From positions 1 through 19,112 of the forward strand of contig JAGHRU010000074.1 in the NCBI GenBank assembly GCA_018066225.1: 19,112 nucleotides of DNA, written 5' to 3'. The DNA comes from Candidatus Equimonas enterica (GTDB taxonomy: Bacteria > Bacteroidota > Bacteroidia > Bacteroidales > Bacteroidaceae). This document shows positions 6,533 to 15,161 of the stretch, in pieces; positions within the stretch are counted from its first letter, which is position 1; every line of letters begins with the position of its first letter. Under the pieces are notes generated by a model. That model saw nothing but the letters and a program-made list of their open reading frames with translations, was not told the origin of the DNA and did no database searches. The position numbers were made by a program, and so were the translations under genes.

Positions 6533-7906
6533 ATGAGAACTCTCCTTTCCACGCTCTGCACGATGGCCTTTGCCCTGCTGCCGTGCCACACCACAGCGCA
6601 AACGCTCTCCGACATTCGCGCATTAAGTTTACCTGTCCTCGAAGTTACAACCGTAAACGGTGAAGAGCCAACTTGCGACTTTGTCTATCCCCCAGAAGGC
6701 GGAACGGGTTACAGCATCACCAACGCCACAAAAGTGCCCTCACGCCTCGTGATGACGCAAAGCGGCAATACGCTTTTCGACACAGGCGACTACGCCAAAG
6801 GCGAGAGCGGCATGACCATCAAGATAGCAGGCAATACAAGTGCCTATTTTGGCAAACCTTCCTATAAACTCAAACTACAAAAGAAAGCCGACCTGCTGCT
6901 GCGCGGCGACAAACGCTACAAAGACAAGGAATGGCGGCTACTGCCTGCGGCTCACAACCTCAACACCCTCATAGGTTTCCGCGTCAATGCCCTTATGGGC
7001 TTGCAATGGACACCGCAAATCAAGTTTTGCAACCTTGTCATCAACGACACCTACAAAGGGACCTACATGATAGCCGAATGTGTAGAGCGCAACCCCGACT
7101 GCCGCCTTGATGTGTCCGACACAGGATACATCATTGAGCGCGATCTTTATTGGTGGAACGAAGATGTGTACTTCGAGTCCACGATGATGACACGCCCAAG
7201 TTTCGGCTTCACGTTTAAGTATCCCGACACAGAAGACTTACAAGAAGCACAAATAGCCTACATCCGCGACTATGTGTGCCAAGCAGAGGCCGCTATCACG
7301 GCTGGCAACTACGACATGTATATCGATGTTGCGTCATTCGCTGCATGGCTACTAGCACACGACATCCTTGGCACTTGGGACTCCCCTGGCTCCAACCTCT
7401 ACCTTACCAAGTATGACAGCACACCTCAATCGCGACTGACGGCTGGCAATCTTTGGGATTTCGACTCTATCTTCCAGAACGGCGAAGAAGCCTTCGCAGG
7501 CATACACTACTACCATTTCTGGTTTCAAGCACTCTTTGCAAGCAAGAACAACGCATTTCTCACAGCCTATGTGCAGCAATGGCAGCAGGTCTCTCCCACC
7601 CTCGAAGCCGACATTATGGACTACCTCTACGACTTCGCAGCCTCCGACGAGGGCATTGCGTTGCAGCAATCGCGCGAATTCAACCACGAAGGCAGCGTAG
7701 AAGCAGACCTGCAAACGGCGAAAGCATGGCTGGACGCCCACCTGCCATGGCTCGGCGAAGCCATCACAGCACAAACGCCCAGCGGCTGCCACGACATCGC
7801 CCTGCCACTCGGGCAAATGACGACCTACGACCTCAGCGGCCGCAAAGTCGGTACACAGCCGCAGCATGGCCTCTACATCGCCCACGGCAAGAAGGTGATA
7901 AAATAA
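6533..7906 (+). CDS. CotH-like kinase-fold secreted protein
   Basis: This 457-residue predicted secreted protein has a signal peptide ending around residue 23 (HTTAQ). Motifs fit the CotH family of atypical kinase-fold proteins: IAGNTSAYFGKPSYKLKL (98-115) matches the family's RGN-S...K-SY-LKL block, followed by NDTYKGTYMIAECVE (171-185) and the acidic WDFDS (308-312), plausibly the metal-binding aspartates. Bacillus CotH phosphorylates spore-coat proteins; the role of secreted Bacteroidetes homologues is not known to me. The last 29 residues (MTTYDLSGRKV...GLYIAHGKKVIK) look like the short C-terminal domain common on exported Bacteroidales proteins. It probably forms a transcription unit with the upstream lipoprotein and ends at a strong terminator. 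Confidence 0.82.
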   Translation: MRTLLSTLCTMAFALLPCHTTAQTLSDIRALSLPVLEVTTVNGEEPTCDFVYPPEGGTGYSITNATKVPSRLVMTQSGNTLFDTGDYAKGESGMTIKIAGNTSAYFGKPSYKLKLQKKADLLLRGDKRYKDKEWRLLPAAHNLNTLIGFRVNALMGLQWTPQIKFCNLVINDTYKGTYMIAECVERNPDCRLDVSDTGYIIERDLYWWNEDVYFESTMMTRPSFGFTFKYPDTEDLQEAQIAYIRDYVCQAEAAITAGNYDMYIDVASFAAWLLAHDILGTWDSPGSNLYLTKYDSTPQSRLTAGNLWDFDSIFQNGEEAFAGIHYYHFWFQALFASKNNAFLTAYVQQWQQVSPTLEADIMDYLYDFAASDEGIALQQSREFNHEGSVEADLQTAKAWLDAHLPWLGEAITAQTPSGCHDIALPLGQMTTYDLSGRKVGTQPQHGLYIAHGKKVIK

Positions 7907-7923
7907 ACCCCGACCCACCACTA

Positions 7924-7970
7924 CACCCGCAGCGCCTTGGCTTCAAAAAGTCAAGGCGCTGCGGGTGTTT
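7924..7970 (+). terminator. Intrinsic terminator after CotH-like gene
   Basis: A 16-bp perfect stem CACCCGCAGCGCCTTG / CAAGGCGCTGCGGGTG (7924-7939 with 7952-7967) has a 12-nt loop and is followed by TTT. It separates the exported-protein cassette from the nuo promoter. The short T run makes it weaker than the one at 5428. Confidence 0.75.
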
Positions 7971-8025
7971 CACCACTAAAAGCCAACGTCCGCGCACCGT
8001 CGGCAAGAAAAAACAGCGCGACGGC

Positions 8026-8056
8026 TTGGTCGTTTTCACATTTTTTTGTAATTTCG
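8026..8056 (+). promoter_or_regulatory. Likely nuo operon promoter
   Basis: TTG at 8026-8028 (the -33 region) and TAATTTCG at 8049-8056 (one mismatch to TAnnTTTG) are 20 bp apart, the usual Bacteroidetes spacing. This gives a leader of roughly 70 nt before nuoA. A second, less perfect box TATCTTTTG lies at 8067-8075. The start site has not been mapped, so this is a sequence match only. Confidence 0.55.
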
Positions 8057-8129
8057 CGGCGCAAAGTATCTTTTGTGCTCTGCCCCTCTTCAAGAGAAAT
8101 TTTAATCATCATCACATACACAAAGAGTT

Positions 8130-8480
8130 ATGAACTTCACCCTGTTTGTCACAGCATTGCTGACAGGTATCCTGTTCGTTGCAGTAGTGACGGTGCTTGC
8201 CAAGTTGTTGGCGCCACGCTCCTACAACGCACAGAAGGAAGAGCCCTATGAGTGTGGTATCCCGACGCGCGGCAACAGCTGGATGCAGTTTCGCGTAGGC
8301 TACTACCTCTTTGCAATCCTCTTCCTCATGTTCGACGTGGAGACGATGTTCCTCTTCCCTTGGGCCACCGTCATGCACTCACTCGGTAGCGCAGCCTTGC
8401 TCTGCGTTGCCGTCTTCCTCTTTATTTTAGTTCTGGGCTTGGCATACGCCTGGAGGAAAGGAGCACTGGAATGGCAGTAA
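8130..8480 (+). CDS. nuoA: NADH-quinone oxidoreductase-like subunit A
   Basis: This 116-residue membrane protein has three helices. The family motifs are EPYECG (38-43) and FDVET (68-72); the loop between helices 1 and 2 helps form the quinone cavity next to NuoB, NuoD and NuoH. It is the first gene of an 11-gene nuo operon. Its stop codon lies inside the start of nuoB (10-base overlap), a layout that suggests translational coupling. Length is normal for the family. Confidence 0.97.
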   Translation: MNFTLFVTALLTGILFVAVVTVLAKLLAPRSYNAQKEEPYECGIPTRGNSWMQFRVGYYLFAILFLMFDVETMFLFPWATVMHSLGSAALLCVAVFLFILVLGLAYAWRKGALEWQ

Positions 8481-9112
8481 ACAAAAAAGCCCCCGTCATC
8501 AACAACATCCCCTACGAAGAGTTTAAGGACAACGAGACGCTCGAGCAACTCATCCAAGAACTCAACGCAGGAGGCGTCAATGTCTGCGTCGCACCACTCG
8601 ATAAACTTATCGACTGGGGACGCAGCAATTCGTTGTGGCCGCTCACCTTCGCCACCTCGTGTTGCGGCATAGAGTTTATGGCCGTGGCTGCTGCCCGCTA
8701 CGATATGGCACGCTTCGGCTTCGAGATTACGCGCAATAGTCCGCGTCAAGCCGATGTCATCCTCGTCAATGGCACTATCACGACCAAGATGGCTCCCGTA
8801 CTCAAGCGTCTCTACGACCAGATGGCCGACCCCAAGTATGTCGTGGCCATCGGCGGCTGCGCCATCAGCGGCGGTCCCTTCGCCAAGTCTTACCATGTCG
8901 TCAAGGGCGTGGACAAGATATTGCCCGTCGATGTCTATTGTCCCGGATGCCCACCGCGTCCAGAGTCGTTTCTCTACGGCATGATGCAGTTGCAGCGTAA
9001 AGTACTCGTCGAGAACTTCTTCGTCACTACCAACCGCAAAGAGCACGATCCCTACGACAAGGCTATGGACGAACAATATGTAGAACTCCTTAACGCGCAA
9101 GAGAAGGCATGA
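8471..9112 (+). CDS. nuoB: NADH-quinone oxidoreductase-like subunit B (N2 cluster)
   Basis: NuoB carries the terminal 4Fe-4S cluster N2, which reduces quinone. The tandem cysteines Cys64-Cys65 (TSCCGIEF), Cys130 (GGCAISGG) and Cys160 (CPGCPPRP) are the four expected ligands. The core is well conserved; residues after about 180 form a charged tail typical of longer versions. The start overlaps nuoA by 10 bases and its TGA overlaps the ATG of nuoCD (ATGA at 9109-9112), pointing to tightly coupled translation of A, B and CD. It is a soluble protein in the connecting arm on the cytoplasmic side. Confidence 0.98.
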   Translation: MAVNKKAPVINNIPYEEFKDNETLEQLIQELNAGGVNVCVAPLDKLIDWGRSNSLWPLTFATSCCGIEFMAVAAARYDMARFGFEITRNSPRQADVILVNGTITTKMAPVLKRLYDQMADPKYVVAIGGCAISGGPFAKSYHVVKGVDKILPVDVYCPGCPPRPESFLYGMMQLQRKVLVENFFVTTNRKEHDPYDKAMDEQYVELLNAQEKA

Positions 9113-10686
9113 GCAATCAGATTATCCCCGTAGTGGTGGCCGCCGCAGACCTCCACCAGCATCTCGCCACACTCAAAGGCGAAGGCTACGATTTTCTCGA
9201 ACTCCTCACTGGCGTAGATTGGGGCGAAGAGGGCCTTGGCGTCGTCTACAGCCTCACCAAGACCAGCGACGGCACCATGACGCATGTCAAGAGTGTCTGC
9301 GCCGACCGCGAAAATCCCTACATCGACAGCGTAACCGACCTTTGGGATGTGGCCAATATCTACGAGCGTGAGGTCTTTGACTTCTACGGCATCAAGTTTC
9401 TCGGACATCCTGATATGCGCCGCGTTTTCCTCCGCGAAGATTGGCAAGGCTACCCGCTACGCAAAGACTACGACGAGAGCAGCAACTCCGACATCTGCCT
9501 CGAAGCAGAGCCTATCAGCGATATGGCGGTGAAATACACCATAAAGGGCGACGGCACCCTGCACGAAGAGCGTACCCCGATATTTACCGACGATGACTAT
9601 GTGGTCAATATCGGGCCACAACACCCTTCGACCCACGGCGTACTCCATTTCCGTACGGCTCTTGACGGCGAGCGCATCACCAAGATAGACCCTCATCTGG
9701 GCTACATCCACCGTGGCATAGAGAAGCTCTCGGAAGGCTACACCTACCCGCAGACGCTCGCTCTAACCGACCGCATGGACTACCTCGGTGCGATGCAGAC
9801 GCGCCACGCACTGTGTATGTGCATCGAGCAGGCAATGGGTGTGGAGGTCAGCGACCGCGTGAAGGTCATTCGCACCATCATGGACGAGTTGCAGCGTATC
9901 GACTCCCACCTGCTTTTCTTCAGTTGCTTGGCACAAGACCTTGGCGCTACCACCGCCTTCCTCTATGGCTTCCGCGACCGTGAGGAAATCCTCAAGATAT
10001 TTGAGAAGACCACAGGCGGTCGCCTCATCATCAACTACAACATGATAGGCGGTGTGGCACACGACCTACACCCCGACTTCGTTAAGGATGTCCATGCCTT
10101 CATCGACCACATGCGCAGCAAGAAGGTCGGTCTTAAGGAGTATCACGACATCTTCACGGGCAACGTCATCTTCCAGACACGCGCCAAAGGCGTAGGCGTG
10201 CTCACCAAGGAGCAAGTCATCAGTTATGGTTGCACAGGCGGCACGGGTCGCGCCTCGGGCTGGCACAACGACCTTCGCAAATTGCGTCCCTACGCTGCTT
10301 ACGACCGCGTGAAGTTTAACGAAATCACCTTCGACGAAGGCGACAGTTTCGCCCGCTACATGGTGCGTATGAAGGAGATAGAAGAGTCGCTCAGCATCAT
10401 CGAGCAACTCATCGACAACATCCCCGAAGGCAGCATACAGGAGAAGATGAAGCCCATCATCAAGGTGCCCGAGGGCATCTACTACTCTGCTGTAGAAGGT
10501 AGCCGTGGCATCCTTGGCGTTTACCTCGAGTCCAAAGGCGATAAGAGTCCATACCGCCTCCACTACCGCTCTACGGGGCTTCCCCTTGTAGCCGTGATGG
10601 ACACCGCTTGTCGGGGCAGCCTCATCGCCGACCTCATCACGATAGGTGGCACTGTGGACTACATCGTGCCTGATGTGGACCGATAG
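9109..10686 (+). CDS. nuoCD: NADH-quinone oxidoreductase-like subunits C and D, fused
   Basis: This 525-residue protein joins the NuoC domain (about residues 1-125, with YEREVFDFYGIKFLGHPD and YPLRKDY) to the NuoD domain (about 160-525). NuoD begins with NIGPQHPSTHG (167-177), followed by HLGYIHRGIEK (196-206), blocks that line the quinone pocket and relate NuoD to the large subunit of [NiFe] hydrogenases. The last residues read GGTVDYIVPDVDR, which differs from the GE-x-DR ending of the E. coli type; I recall similar endings in other Bacteroidetes. Fusion of C and D is common in this phylum and in enterobacteria. ATGA overlap with nuoB; nuoH follows after 40 bases. Confidence 0.97.
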   Translation: MSNQIIPVVVAAADLHQHLATLKGEGYDFLELLTGVDWGEEGLGVVYSLTKTSDGTMTHVKSVCADRENPYIDSVTDLWDVANIYEREVFDFYGIKFLGHPDMRRVFLREDWQGYPLRKDYDESSNSDICLEAEPISDMAVKYTIKGDGTLHEERTPIFTDDDYVVNIGPQHPSTHGVLHFRTALDGERITKIDPHLGYIHRGIEKLSEGYTYPQTLALTDRMDYLGAMQTRHALCMCIEQAMGVEVSDRVKVIRTIMDELQRIDSHLLFFSCLAQDLGATTAFLYGFRDREEILKIFEKTTGGRLIINYNMIGGVAHDLHPDFVKDVHAFIDHMRSKKVGLKEYHDIFTGNVIFQTRAKGVGVLTKEQVISYGCTGGTGRASGWHNDLRKLRPYAAYDRVKFNEITFDEGDSFARYMVRMKEIEESLSIIEQLIDNIPEGSIQEKMKPIIKVPEGIYYSAVEGSRGILGVYLESKGDKSPYRLHYRSTGLPLVAVMDTACRGSLIADLITIGGTVDYIVPDVDR

Positions 10687-10726
10687 TACATCGCAATAAT
10701 ACACAACCTACAAATCACAAGACAAT

Positions 10727-11806
10727 ATGTTCGATTTCGAAATAGTAACATCTTGGCTGCATGAGGCATTAACCTCCGTGATGAGCGAAGGCCTTGCCGT
10801 ACTCATAGAGTGCGTGCTCGTGGGCTTGGGCATTATCACGCTCTATGCCATCTTCGCCATGATAATGATTTATCTGGAGCGTAAGGTCTGCGCCTTCTTC
10901 CAATGCCGTCTCGGCCCCGACCGTGTCGGCAAGTGGGGCTTGCTGCAAGTCATCTGCGACGTCTTGAAGATGATGACCAAGGAAGTCGTCAATTTCCGTC
11001 AGACGGACCGTCTGCTCCACCACGCAGCACCGTTCCTCGTAGTCACCGCTTCTATGGTCACCTTCGCATGTCTGCCGTGGAACAAGGGCGCACAAATCAT
11101 CGACTTCAACGTCGGTGTCTTCTTCTTCCTCGCTGTGAGCAGCATTGGCGTGGTCGGCATTCTCCTCGCAGGTTGGTCGGCCAACAACAAGTATTCACTC
11201 ATCGGTGCAATGCGTGCTGGCGCACAAATCATCTCCTACGAACTCTCCATCGGCATGGTAATGCTCACCATGATATGCCTCACGGGGACGATGTCGTTTA
11301 GCGAGATATGCGACCAGCAAGCCACGCTCGGCTGGAACATCTTCCGTGGGCACATCCCTGCCCTTTTGGCCTTTGTCATCTACCTCATCGCTGGCAACGC
11401 CGAGTGCAACCGAGGCCCGTTTGACATGCCAGAAGCCGAGAGCGAACTCACCGCAGGCTACCACACCGAGTATTCGGGTATGGACTTCGGCTACTACTAC
11501 CTTGCAGAGTATATGAATCTCTTCATCTGCGCCGGTATCGCCTCCACCATCTTCCTCGGCGGCTGGGCACCACTCGTCATCCCGGGACTTGACGGTTTCA
11601 ACGCCGCCATGGCCGTTGTGCCTGGTTGCGTATGGTTTCTCGCCAAAGTCTTTTTCGTATTGATGCTGCTGCTGTGGGAGCGTTGGACTTTCCCGCGTCT
11701 GCGTATCGACCAGCTCTTAAAGTTGGAGTGGAAGTATATGCTGCCCATGTCCATGACAGTCCTCGTCATTATGGCACTCTGCGTTTCGTTTGGTCTCACC
11801 TTCTAA
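10727..11806 (+). CDS. nuoH: NADH-quinone oxidoreductase-like subunit H
   Basis: This 359-residue polytopic membrane subunit joins the quinone pocket to the proton-pumping arm. Typical blocks are seen: ERKVCAFFQCRLGPDRVG (51-68), GWSANNKYSLIGAMRAGAQ, and NRGPFDMPEAESEL (228-241) followed by HTEYSGM. The charged residues in these loops belong to the E-channel next to the quinone site. The ATG at 10727 gives a normal N-terminus. It lies between nuoCD and nuoI as in most complex I operons. Confidence 0.97.
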   Translation: MFDFEIVTSWLHEALTSVMSEGLAVLIECVLVGLGIITLYAIFAMIMIYLERKVCAFFQCRLGPDRVGKWGLLQVICDVLKMMTKEVVNFRQTDRLLHHAAPFLVVTASMVTFACLPWNKGAQIIDFNVGVFFFLAVSSIGVVGILLAGWSANNKYSLIGAMRAGAQIISYELSIGMVMLTMICLTGTMSFSEICDQQATLGWNIFRGHIPALLAFVIYLIAGNAECNRGPFDMPEAESELTAGYHTEYSGMDFGYYYLAEYMNLFICAGIASTIFLGGWAPLVIPGLDGFNAAMAVVPGCVWFLAKVFFVLMLLLWERWTFPRLRIDQLLKLEWKYMLPMSMTVLVIMALCVSFGLTF

Positions 11807-11822
11807 TCCCCTATATTATAAT

Positions 11823-12332
11823 ATGGAACAGAAATCCTATTTCAAAGGTCTTGCCGATGGTCTCCGTAGCCTCATGGCAGGTCTGAAGGTGACGGCACGC
11901 GAATTTGTCACCCCCAAGGTCACCGAGCGCTATCCCGAAAACCGCAAAGACAACGCTATCCCCGAGCGTTTTCGCGGTAGTCTCGTGATGCATCACAATG
12001 CCAACAACGAGCACAAGTGCATCGGTTGTGGCATCTGCCAGATGCAATGTCCCAACGGCTCTATCAAGGTAGAGACAGAGATGGTGGAAGTAGATGGCAA
12101 GAAAAAGAAGCAACTCGTGCGCTACATCTACGACCACGGCTGCTGTATGTACTGCATGCTCTGCACCCGTGCTTGCCCGCAAGGGGCTATCACCTTTGAG
12201 AACTCCTACGAGAACGCTGTATTCTCGCGTGAAGCACTCATCAAAGTACTCAATCAGCCTGGCTCCAAATGCATGGAGAAGCCCAAACCGGCTCCTCGCC
12301 CAGCAGCCCCCGAAGCCACGGCTACAACTTAA
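11823..12332 (+). CDS. nuoI: NADH-quinone oxidoreductase-like subunit I (2x 4Fe-4S)
   Basis: This 169-residue ferredoxin-like subunit binds two 4Fe-4S clusters (N6a and N6b). The ligands are Cys66, 69, 72, 76 (CIGCGICQMQCP) and Cys108, 111, 114, 118 (CMYCMLCTRACP). I chose the ATG at 11823; an in-frame start at 11790 would lie inside nuoH and add an unlikely 11-residue extension. In an operon with no NuoE, F or G, these clusters are the outermost ones visible and so may receive electrons directly from a soluble donor. The C-terminus is a Pro/Ala-rich tail. Confidence 0.97.
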   Translation: MEQKSYFKGLADGLRSLMAGLKVTAREFVTPKVTERYPENRKDNAIPERFRGSLVMHHNANNEHKCIGCGICQMQCPNGSIKVETEMVEVDGKKKKQLVRYIYDHGCCMYCMLCTRACPQGAITFENSYENAVFSREALIKVLNQPGSKCMEKPKPAPRPAAPEATATT

Positions 12333-12353
12333 ACCCAAGTAATCCCTTTTCAC

Positions 12354-12875
12354 ATGGAAAGTCAAAACATAATGTTTGTGGTGCTTGCAGTCATCGTGGC
12401 TCTTGGCTCCCTCATGACCGTCATGAGCAAGAGCATCGTACGTGCCGCCACCTATCTGCTCGTCGTGCTGCTCGGTACGGCTGGCTTATACTTCCTGATG
12501 GGCTACACCTTCCTTGGCTCCGTGCAGACAATGGTCTATGCCGGTGGCGTCATCGTGCTCTATGTCTTTGCCATCTTGCTGACCCGCGGACAGACCGACA
12601 AAGCAGGTAAGACCAACGGCGCAGTCACCTCTTGGGGGCTGCTGCTGGCCTTGGCAGGCGTGGTCGGCACACTCGCTGTCGTATGCACCGCCACTTGGCA
12701 TGTCGTTGCCGAAATTGGCAAGCCCTCCGAGACCACCAATTCTATCACAATGGACACCGTAGGACATAACATGATTTCCACCGAGCATCTCGGCTATGTC
12801 CTGCCTTTCGAAGCCGTCAGCGTGCTGCTGCTTGCTTGCATCGTGGCTGGCATCGTCATCGCCCGCAAACGCTAA
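12354..12875 (+). CDS. nuoJ: NADH-quinone oxidoreductase-like subunit J
   Basis: This 173-residue membrane protein has about five helices. Helix 3 has the family block SVQTMVYAGGVIVLYVFAI (56-74), where Tyr62 matches the tyrosine of the pi-bulge helix involved in coupling electron transfer to pumping. The soluble loop at about residues 118-148 is hydrophilic, as usual. It begins 21 bases after nuoI and ends 13 bases before nuoK. Confidence 0.95.
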   Translation: MESQNIMFVVLAVIVALGSLMTVMSKSIVRAATYLLVVLLGTAGLYFLMGYTFLGSVQTMVYAGGVIVLYVFAILLTRGQTDKAGKTNGAVTSWGLLLALAGVVGTLAVVCTATWHVVAEIGKPSETTNSITMDTVGHNMISTEHLGYVLPFEAVSVLLLACIVAGIVIARKR

Positions 12876-12888
12876 TACCGCATAGACT

Positions 12889-13197
12889 ATGATACAGATA
12901 GAATATATACTCGTCCTCTCTGCCATCATGATGTTTGCTGGCGTCTTCGGCTTTATGACCCGCAAGAGTACGCTTGCCATCCTCTTGAGCATAGAGTTGA
13001 TGCTCAACGCAGCAAACATCAACTTCGCAGTCTTCAATCGTATGCTCTACCCGCAAGGTCATGAAGGCTATTTCTTCGCCATCTTCACCATTGCCATAGC
13101 AGCGGCAGAGAGTGCAATCGCCATCGCTATCATGATAAACATCTATCGTCAGTTGAAGAATATCGATGTCGATGAACTGACCAAAATGAAATGGTAA
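12889..13197 (+). CDS. nuoK: NADH-quinone oxidoreductase-like subunit K
   Basis: This 102-residue protein of three helices is homologous to MrpC. Glu36 (IELMLNAANINF) and Glu74 (AAAESAIA) are the two intramembrane carboxylates needed for pumping in E. coli NuoK. Length and sequence are ordinary. The stop codon is five bases before the preferred nuoL start. Confidence 0.97.
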   Translation: MIQIEYILVLSAIMMFAGVFGFMTRKSTLAILLSIELMLNAANINFAVFNRMLYPQGHEGYFFAIFTIAIAAAESAIAIAIMINIYRQLKNIDVDELTKMKW

Positions 13198-13202
13198 CCA
13201 AT

Positions 13203-15149
13203 ATGGAACATACACTTCTCATACTACTGCTCCCCTTCCTCAGTTTCCTTTTCCTTGGACTGATGGATAGCAAGTTGAGCCACCGTGTCTCGGGTCTCAT
13301 CGGCACCACAGTACTTGGCGTCGTAGCGGCTTTGAGTTACTACACGGCTTGGCAGTACTTCACCGCCGACCGCTTGGCCGACGGCACTTTCGCTACTCTC
13401 GTGCCTTACAATGCCACATGGCTGCCGTTGGGTGCTCTGCACTTCGACATGGGCATTATGCTCGACCCCATTTCGGTGATGATGCTCATCGTCATCTCCA
13501 CGGTGTCGCTGATGGTGCACATCTACTCCTTCGGCTATATGCACGGTGAACGCGGCTTCCAGCGTTACTACGCTTTTCTCTCGCTCTTCACAATGTCGAT
13601 GCTCGGTTTGGTCGTAGCCACCAACATATTCCAGATGTACCTCTTCTGGGAACTTGTCGGTGTGTCCTCCTATCTGCTTATCGGCTTCTACTACACCATG
13701 CCCGCAGCCATCGCTGCGTCCAAGAAAGCATTTATCGTGACACGCTTTGCCGATATGTTCTTCTTGGTCGGTATCCTCATCTTTGGCTACTACACCAGTT
13801 CATTTAGTTTCGACTTCGCCCACCCTGTCTATGCTGATGGGGTGACACCTTTTGCCAGCGTAGATACGGCCAAAGCTGTCGCTGCTGGTGGCTTCATTCT
13901 GCCCACGGCATTGGTACTGATGTTTATCGGCGGTGCTGGTAAGAGTGCCATGTTCCCGCTCCACATTTGGCTGCCCGATGCCATGGAGGGCCCGACACCT
14001 GTCAGTGCCCTTATCCATGCTGCTACGATGGTGGTGGCTGGTGTCTATCAGATCGCCCGTATGTTCCCTATGTGGATCGCCTACGCTCCCGAGCAGATGA
14101 GCATCGTGGTGTGGATTGGCGTATTCACGGCTTTCTACGCTGCTGCCGTAGCCTGTGCGCAGAGCGACATCAAGCGTGTCTTGGCCTTCTCCACCATCTC
14201 GCAGATTGCCTTTATGATGGTGGCTCTCGGTGTATGTATGCCGGGACATGAGGCTCTCATCGACAACCATGCCAGCCTTGGCTACATGGCCTCGATGTTC
14301 CATCTCTTCACGCATGCCATGTTTAAGGCTTGCCTGTTCCTCGGTGCGGGCTGCATCATCCATGCTGTGCATAGCAACGAGATGTCCACGATGGGTGGTC
14401 TGCGCAAGTATATGCCCATCACGCACATTACGTTCCTCATCTCTTGCTTGGCCATTGCAGGCATACCGCCGTTTTCTGGCTTCTTCTCCAAAGACGAAAT
14501 ACTGACGGCTTGCATGCATTACAGCCCCATCTGTGGCTGGATCATGACAGGCGTAGCCGCCATGACGGCTTTCTATATGTTCCGTCTCTACTACGGCATC
14601 TTCTGGGGTACCGAAAACAAAGCGTTGCACGCAGCGCACACGCCTCACGAAGCCCCGTGGACGATGACGTTGCCGCTCATCATCCTTTCGTTGATTACCA
14701 TTACCTGCGGTTGGGCTGTCAATTTCGGCTCTTTTGTCAGCGCCAGTGGTGCAGACTATCAGATACATCTCGACCCGAGCATCGCCACCACCAGCGTAGT
14801 CATCGCTGTGGCAGCCATCCTTGTGGCCACATGGATGTATGCCCGCGAGAGTCAGCCTGTGGCAGTAGATTTGAAGGAGAAGTTCCCACGCCTGCACCGT
14901 TGGGCATACAAGCGTTTCTATATGGACGAAGTCTATCAGTATATCACTCACCGCATCATCTTCGCCCACATCAGTACGCCTATCGCCTGGTTTGACCGCC
15001 ATGTCATCGATGGTTTCTTTGACTTCCTGGCTTGGGGCACGCACAAACTCAGCGAGAAGATACGCGGTTTGCAAAGCGGCAACGTGCAGTGGTACGCTTT
15101 CGTATTCCTGCTTGGCACAATACTCCTTTATATAATAATGGTACTCTAA
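13203..15149 (+). CDS. nuoL: NADH-quinone oxidoreductase-like subunit L (antiporter-like)
   Basis: NuoL is the distal antiporter-like subunit with the long lateral helix at its C-terminus. I chose the ATG at 13203 (648 residues, MEHTLLILLL...), five bases after nuoK. An in-frame ATG at 13191 overlaps nuoK and would add MVTN. Key pumping residues are kept: Glu150 (LFWELVG), Lys247 (GAGKSAMFPLH) and Lys430 (FFSKDEIL), matching E. coli Glu144, Lys229 and Lys399. The block GPTPVSALIHAATMV is nearly universal. It ends with the lateral-helix region and a terminal membrane anchor. Confidence 0.97.
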   Translation: MEHTLLILLLPFLSFLFLGLMDSKLSHRVSGLIGTTVLGVVAALSYYTAWQYFTADRLADGTFATLVPYNATWLPLGALHFDMGIMLDPISVMMLIVISTVSLMVHIYSFGYMHGERGFQRYYAFLSLFTMSMLGLVVATNIFQMYLFWELVGVSSYLLIGFYYTMPAAIAASKKAFIVTRFADMFFLVGILIFGYYTSSFSFDFAHPVYADGVTPFASVDTAKAVAAGGFILPTALVLMFIGGAGKSAMFPLHIWLPDAMEGPTPVSALIHAATMVVAGVYQIARMFPMWIAYAPEQMSIVVWIGVFTAFYAAAVACAQSDIKRVLAFSTISQIAFMMVALGVCMPGHEALIDNHASLGYMASMFHLFTHAMFKACLFLGAGCIIHAVHSNEMSTMGGLRKYMPITHITFLISCLAIAGIPPFSGFFSKDEILTACMHYSPICGWIMTGVAAMTAFYMFRLYYGIFWGTENKALHAAHTPHEAPWTMTLPLIILSLITITCGWAVNFGSFVSASGADYQIHLDPSIATTSVVIAVAAILVATWMYARESQPVAVDLKEKFPRLHRWAYKRFYMDEVYQYITHRIIFAHISTPIAWFDRHVIDGFFDFLAWGTHKLSEKIRGLQSGNVQWYAFVFLLGTILLYIIMVL

Positions 15150-15161
15150 ATCTCAGACACT

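Noticed and set aside
11790..11822. Earlier nuoI start at 11790
   Set aside because: It lies inside nuoH and adds residues not typical of NuoI. The ATG at 11823 gives a normal N-terminus and a 16-base gap.
13191..13202. Earlier nuoL start at 13191
   Set aside because: It is possible, overlapping nuoK by seven bases, but the ATG at 13203 gives the more usual hydrophobic NuoL N-terminus, so 13203 was preferred.
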